Shown piece after piece: positions 61,482-64,000 of a stretch of 64,000 bases of DNA. Origin of the DNA: Aquamicrobium sp. LC103 (GTDB lineage: Bacteria > Pseudomonadota > Alphaproteobacteria > Rhizobiales > Rhizobiaceae). The notes beneath the pieces were generated by a model. It saw only the letters and a list, made by a program, of their open reading frames with translations, was not told the DNA's origin and ran no database searches. Each line of letters starts with the position of its first letter. Positions within the stretch are counted from its first letter, which is position 1. Made by a program: the position numbers and the translations under genes. Location of the stretch: positions 124,001 through 188,000 of the forward strand of contig NZ_LBCQ02000013.1 in the NCBI RefSeq assembly GCF_001014615.2. The letters run 5' to 3'.

Positions 61482-62389
61482 CAGAACGGCCTCAGACCGG
61501 AGCCGGGGACCTTTTGACCGTCCTCGTATCTGTAGACGCCGTGCCCTACCTTCCGCCCGTACCTCCCGGCCTTCACCATTTTGATGATCAGCGGGCAGGG
61601 GCGGAACTTCTCACCGAGCGTGCCATGCAGGTAGTGCAACACCGATAGCCGCGTGTCCCAGCCGGTCAGATCGCCCAGTTCAAGCGGTCCCATCGGATGG
61701 TTGAAGGCCATTCGGAGCGAAGTGTCGATGTCCTCGGCGGTAGCCACGCCTTCCGACAACATCCACATGGCCTCGTTGCCGAGAAGCGCCGAGATGCGGC
61801 TGGTAGTGAAGCCGGGGGCCTCGTTGACGACGATTGTCGTCTTGCCGATAGCTGCCCCGATCGATTGCGCGCGCCTCACGGTCTCGTCGGCGGTCGCGAT
61901 GCCTCGGATGATCTCCAGCAGCTTCATCTTGTGGACTGGATTGAAGAAATGCATGCCGACAACACGCTCGGGATGCTGCGAGGCGGCCGCGATCTCGGTA
62001 ATGCTAAGCGCTGAAGTGTTGGTGGCAATGATCGCGTTGCTGTCCAACACCGTGTCGACGGTACGGAAGATGTCGAGCTTGACCCCGATCGATTCCGAGG
62101 CTGTCTCCACGACGAGCGTAGAGCCGCGGGCGGAGCTGGCGAGATCGGTGGAGACGGTGAGGCCGTCAGCCACGCGCTCTGCGACCGATGCATCCACCTT
62201 GCCGAGGCGGATGCCGTCGTCGACGATCCTCGTGACGGTGGCCTTGGCCTTCTGCAGCTGGTCATCCTTGATGTCGACCATGACGACCGGGGACCCCGCC
62301 ACCGCGAATGCGTGCGCGATACCCAGGCCCATCTGACCCGCACCTACCACGACTGTCTTGCCCAGCGTTGTCACGTAGTTTTTCCTCAT
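61481..62389 (-). CDS. 3-hydroxyacyl-CoA dehydrogenase
   Basis: 302-residue NAD-dependent enzyme. NAD site VVVGAGQMGLGIAHAFAVAG, acidic residue in VMVDIKD, catalytic-region SNAIIATNTSALSITEIA, HFFNPVHKMKLLEII with the catalytic His and NEAPGFTTSRISALL. The C-terminal dimer domain has MAFNHPMGPLELGDLTGWD. Length is that of the single-domain bacterial enzyme. It lies between a crotonase gene and the thiolase, giving a complete hydratase-dehydrogenase-thiolase set. Confidence 0.93.
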   Translation of the reverse strand: MRKNYVTTLGKTVVVGAGQMGLGIAHAFAVAGSPVVMVDIKDDQLQKAKATVTRIVDDGIRLGKVDASVAERVADGLTVSTDLASSARGSTLVVETASESIGVKLDIFRTVDTVLDSNAIIATNTSALSITEIAAASQHPERVVGMHFFNPVHKMKLLEIIRGIATADETVRRAQSIGAAIGKTTIVVNEAPGFTTSRISALLGNEAMWMLSEGVATAEDIDTSLRMAFNHPMGPLELGDLTGWDTRLSVLHYLHGTLGEKFRPCPLIIKMVKAGRYGRKVGHGVYRYEDGQKVPGSGLRPF

Positions 62390-62422
62390 GCACTGTGGAG
62401 CGCGGCATCCCGTCGACGCCGC

Positions 62423-63244
62423 CTATTTTCCGGTGAAGACCGGCTTGCGCTTTTCCTTGAAGGCGCGCGCGGCCTCCATCCTGTCGGATGTCGTCGAAAG
62501 GAGCGCGAACAGGTTGCGCTCGAACGCCTGGCCTGCCGCGAGCGGAAGGTCGCCCGCGGCGCGCGCCGCTTCCTTTGCATAAGCGGTCGCGCGTGGTGCG
62601 CGCGTCGCGATCCGTCCGGCAAGCGCGATGGCTTCTTCGAGCAGGTTCTTGCGATCGGCGACCAACCTGGTGACGAGACCTATCCGAAACGCTTCGGCGG
62701 CGTCGATGCGATCGCCCGTCAGGAGCAGATCGAGCGCGCGACCGTGGCCGACGAGGCGCTGCAGACGCTGCGTGCCGCCAGCGCCGGGAATTAGGCCGAG
62801 GCCGGTTTCGGGCAGCGCAAAGGTCGCATCGGCACAGGCGACGCGGATGTCGCAAGCCAGCGCCATCTCCATGCCGCCGCCGAGGCAGTGACCGTGAACG
62901 GCTGCGATGACAGGCTTCGTGACGCGGTCGAAGGCATCGATCCAGGCGCGCCGCATATTACGCTCGCGCACCTCGATCGAGGTTTCCGCCTCCCGAATCT
63001 CCTTGATGTCGGCGCCCGCACAGAAGCCACGCGCCGTGCCTCCATGAAGGAGGATCGCGCGTATCTCGACATCGTCTTCCAGTCTCTGCAGCGCCTGCGG
63101 AAGCTGCAGCCGTATCTCCTCGTTGATCGCGTTGATCTGGTCGGGTCGATTGAGTGCGACAACTGCGACGCCTCCCTCGATTGTGACCTCGACAGCACGA
63201 GGGTTGTTCTTTGTCGTTTCGGTGTTCAGCATGCCTCGATCCAT
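62423..63244 (-). CDS. Enoyl-CoA hydratase
   Basis: 273-residue crotonase-fold hydratase. The oxyanion-hole segments are RGFCAGADIKEI and AAVHGHCLGGGMEMALACDI; the catalytic Glu pair region reads ALPETGLGLIPGAGGTQRL, where the second position is Gly, so it may be an isomerase-leaning member. The C-terminus EKRKPVFTGK is typical. The start is uncertain between ATGs at 63244 and 63232, neither with a strong ribosome site. It follows the CoA ligase gene by 54 bases. Confidence 0.9.
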   Translation of the reverse strand: MDRGMLNTETTKNNPRAVEVTIEGGVAVVALNRPDQINAINEEIRLQLPQALQRLEDDVEIRAILLHGGTARGFCAGADIKEIREAETSIEVRERNMRRAWIDAFDRVTKPVIAAVHGHCLGGGMEMALACDIRVACADATFALPETGLGLIPGAGGTQRLQRLVGHGRALDLLLTGDRIDAAEAFRIGLVTRLVADRKNLLEEAIALAGRIATRAPRATAYAKEAARAAGDLPLAAGQAFERNLFALLSTTSDRMEAARAFKEKRKPVFTGK

Positions 63245-63298
63245 CCTGTCGGTCGGGCACGGACGATTGTCCGACCACGCCTGCCATGTGTCGTCGGT

Positions 63299-64000
63299 TC
63301 AGACATTCTTGCGTTGTCCTGAGGCGCTCCCGGTCAAGCGCTGGCGGTCCCAGGTCGCGGGGGTTACGCCGGCTTCCCGAAGCTCCTTCTTCTTCACCTT
63401 CTCGGAAGGAGTCTGCGGCAGGCTTTCCATCACCTCGACATATCGCGGCACCATGTAGCCAGCCATTCGCTCTTCGCACCAGGCGATCAACGCGTCGTAT
63501 TCGAGGGCGCCGCCGGGGTCTTTCAGGATGACACAGGCCTTCACTTCGTCCTCGCCGCCGGCTTCGTCCGCCTTCACGCCGACGACAGCGCATTCGGCGA
63601 TCGCGGGGAACGAGCGCACCACCGACTCTACCTCGAAGGACGAGATGTTCTCGCCTCGACGACGGAGCGCATCCTTCACGCGATCGACGAAAAAGTACCA
63701 GCCGTCGGCATCGCGCCGCAGAGCGTCGCCGGTATGGAACCACAGGTTCCGCCAGGTCTCCACCGTCTTCTCCGGCATGCCGAGATAGCCGTTGGAGATA
63801 GTGCCGGGACGCTTGTGGCGCATGACAAGTTCGCCGATTTCACCCTCCGCAACCTCCTCATCGGTTTCGGGGTCGACCAGCCGTACCTCGAACCATTGGT
63901 CGACCAGCACGCCGGAAGCACCCGCCGGGCGTTTTGCGCCACGCGGCGTCATGAAGACGTTGGAAATCTCGGTCTGGCCGAAACCGTCCATGAATTCGAT
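63299..64000 (-). CDS. AMP-dependent acyl-CoA ligase, C-terminal part (cut by window end)
   Basis: 234 codons of the C-terminal half of an adenylate-forming CoA ligase; the frame runs off the window. Visible are the adenylate motif DGFGQTE, GELVMRHKRPGTISNGY, TGDALRRDADGWYFFVDRVKD with the hinge Asp-Arg region, GENISSFEVESVV and the lysine region LPQTPSEKVKKKELREAG. The last block resembles crotonobetaine/carnitine-CoA ligases. It would activate the pathway acid to its CoA ester before the downstream beta-oxidation genes. Confidence 0.9.
   Translation of the reverse strand: MEFMDGFGQTEISNVFMTPRGAKRPAGASGVLVDQWFEVRLVDPETDEEVAEGEIGELVMRHKRPGTISNGYLGMPEKTVETWRNLWFHTGDALRRDADGWYFFVDRVKDALRRRGENISSFEVESVVRSFPAIAECAVVGVKADEAGGEDEVKACVILKDPGGALEYDALIAWCEERMAGYMVPRYVEVMESLPQTPSEKVKKKELREAGVTPATWDRQRLTGSASGQRKNV

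Overview
The window reads as a chromosomal or megaplasmid segment of a high-G+C alphaproteobacterium, most likely a rhizobial-type soil organism. I infer this from codon bias, the dense ABC uptake and catabolic operons, and family mixes such as RraA plus an AspA-like deacylase, hydantoinase A/B and a single-domain sugar ABC ATPase. No rRNA, tRNA, CRISPR, prophage or transposase was seen. It is almost wall-to-wall accessory catabolism: uptake system, local regulator and degradative enzymes, repeated several times.

Region 1 (1-6130, + strand) is one operon: an amino-acid ABC transporter (binding protein, permease, ATPase), a TetR regulator, an RraA-type aldolase, a class I aminotransferase and an aspartoacylase-like deacylase. 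Together they suggest uptake, deacylation, transamination and retro-aldol cleavage of an N-acylated amino acid. Region 2 (6236-7544) is a lower-G+C patch with a HEAT-like orphan protein.

Region 3 (7545-20327) is a glycated amino-acid (Amadori) type cluster: fructoselysine-6-P deglycase and kinase (frlB/frlD families), a divergent GntR/UTRA regulator with three copies of a shared 13-bp operator, an M20 peptidase, a sugar-type ABC transporter, hydantoinase/oxoprolinase A and B subunits, a DAO-type flavoprotein and a cupin. A second lower-G+C patch (about 20400-21500) carries an aberrant histidine phosphatase. Region 4 (21521-33357) groups hydrolases for unusual peptides (M81 MlrC-like, P1/DmpA-like, M55 DppA-like, YtcJ-like amidohydrolase), a LysR regulator and a complete Dpp-type peptide ABC transporter.

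Region 5 (33538 to the end) is the most unusual part. It starts with a cysteine version of the UGSC protein family divergent from a thioredoxin-reductase-like flavoprotein. It continues with a P450 and two ferredoxins, an acetoacetate-decarboxylase-like protein, a fluoroacetate-dehalogenase-like hydrolase, a GMC oxidoreductase, a flavin monooxygenase-like protein, an alpha-methylacyl-CoA racemase, acyl-CoA dehydrogenases, hydratases, a thiolase, a hydroxyacyl-CoA dehydrogenase and a CoA ligase. Five paralogous NMT1/TauA-like binding proteins are scattered through it, all with an invariant C-x11-C pair, and there is no ABC permease or ATPase beside them. A near-perfect 23-bp palindrome (arms AATAGAGAATA and TATTCTCTATT) recurs upstream of two of these binding-protein genes, in the SDR/hydratase divergent promoter and in the promoter of an IclR regulator. 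This defines a probable local IclR regulon that degrades an oxygenated, methyl-branched carboxylic acid through its CoA ester.
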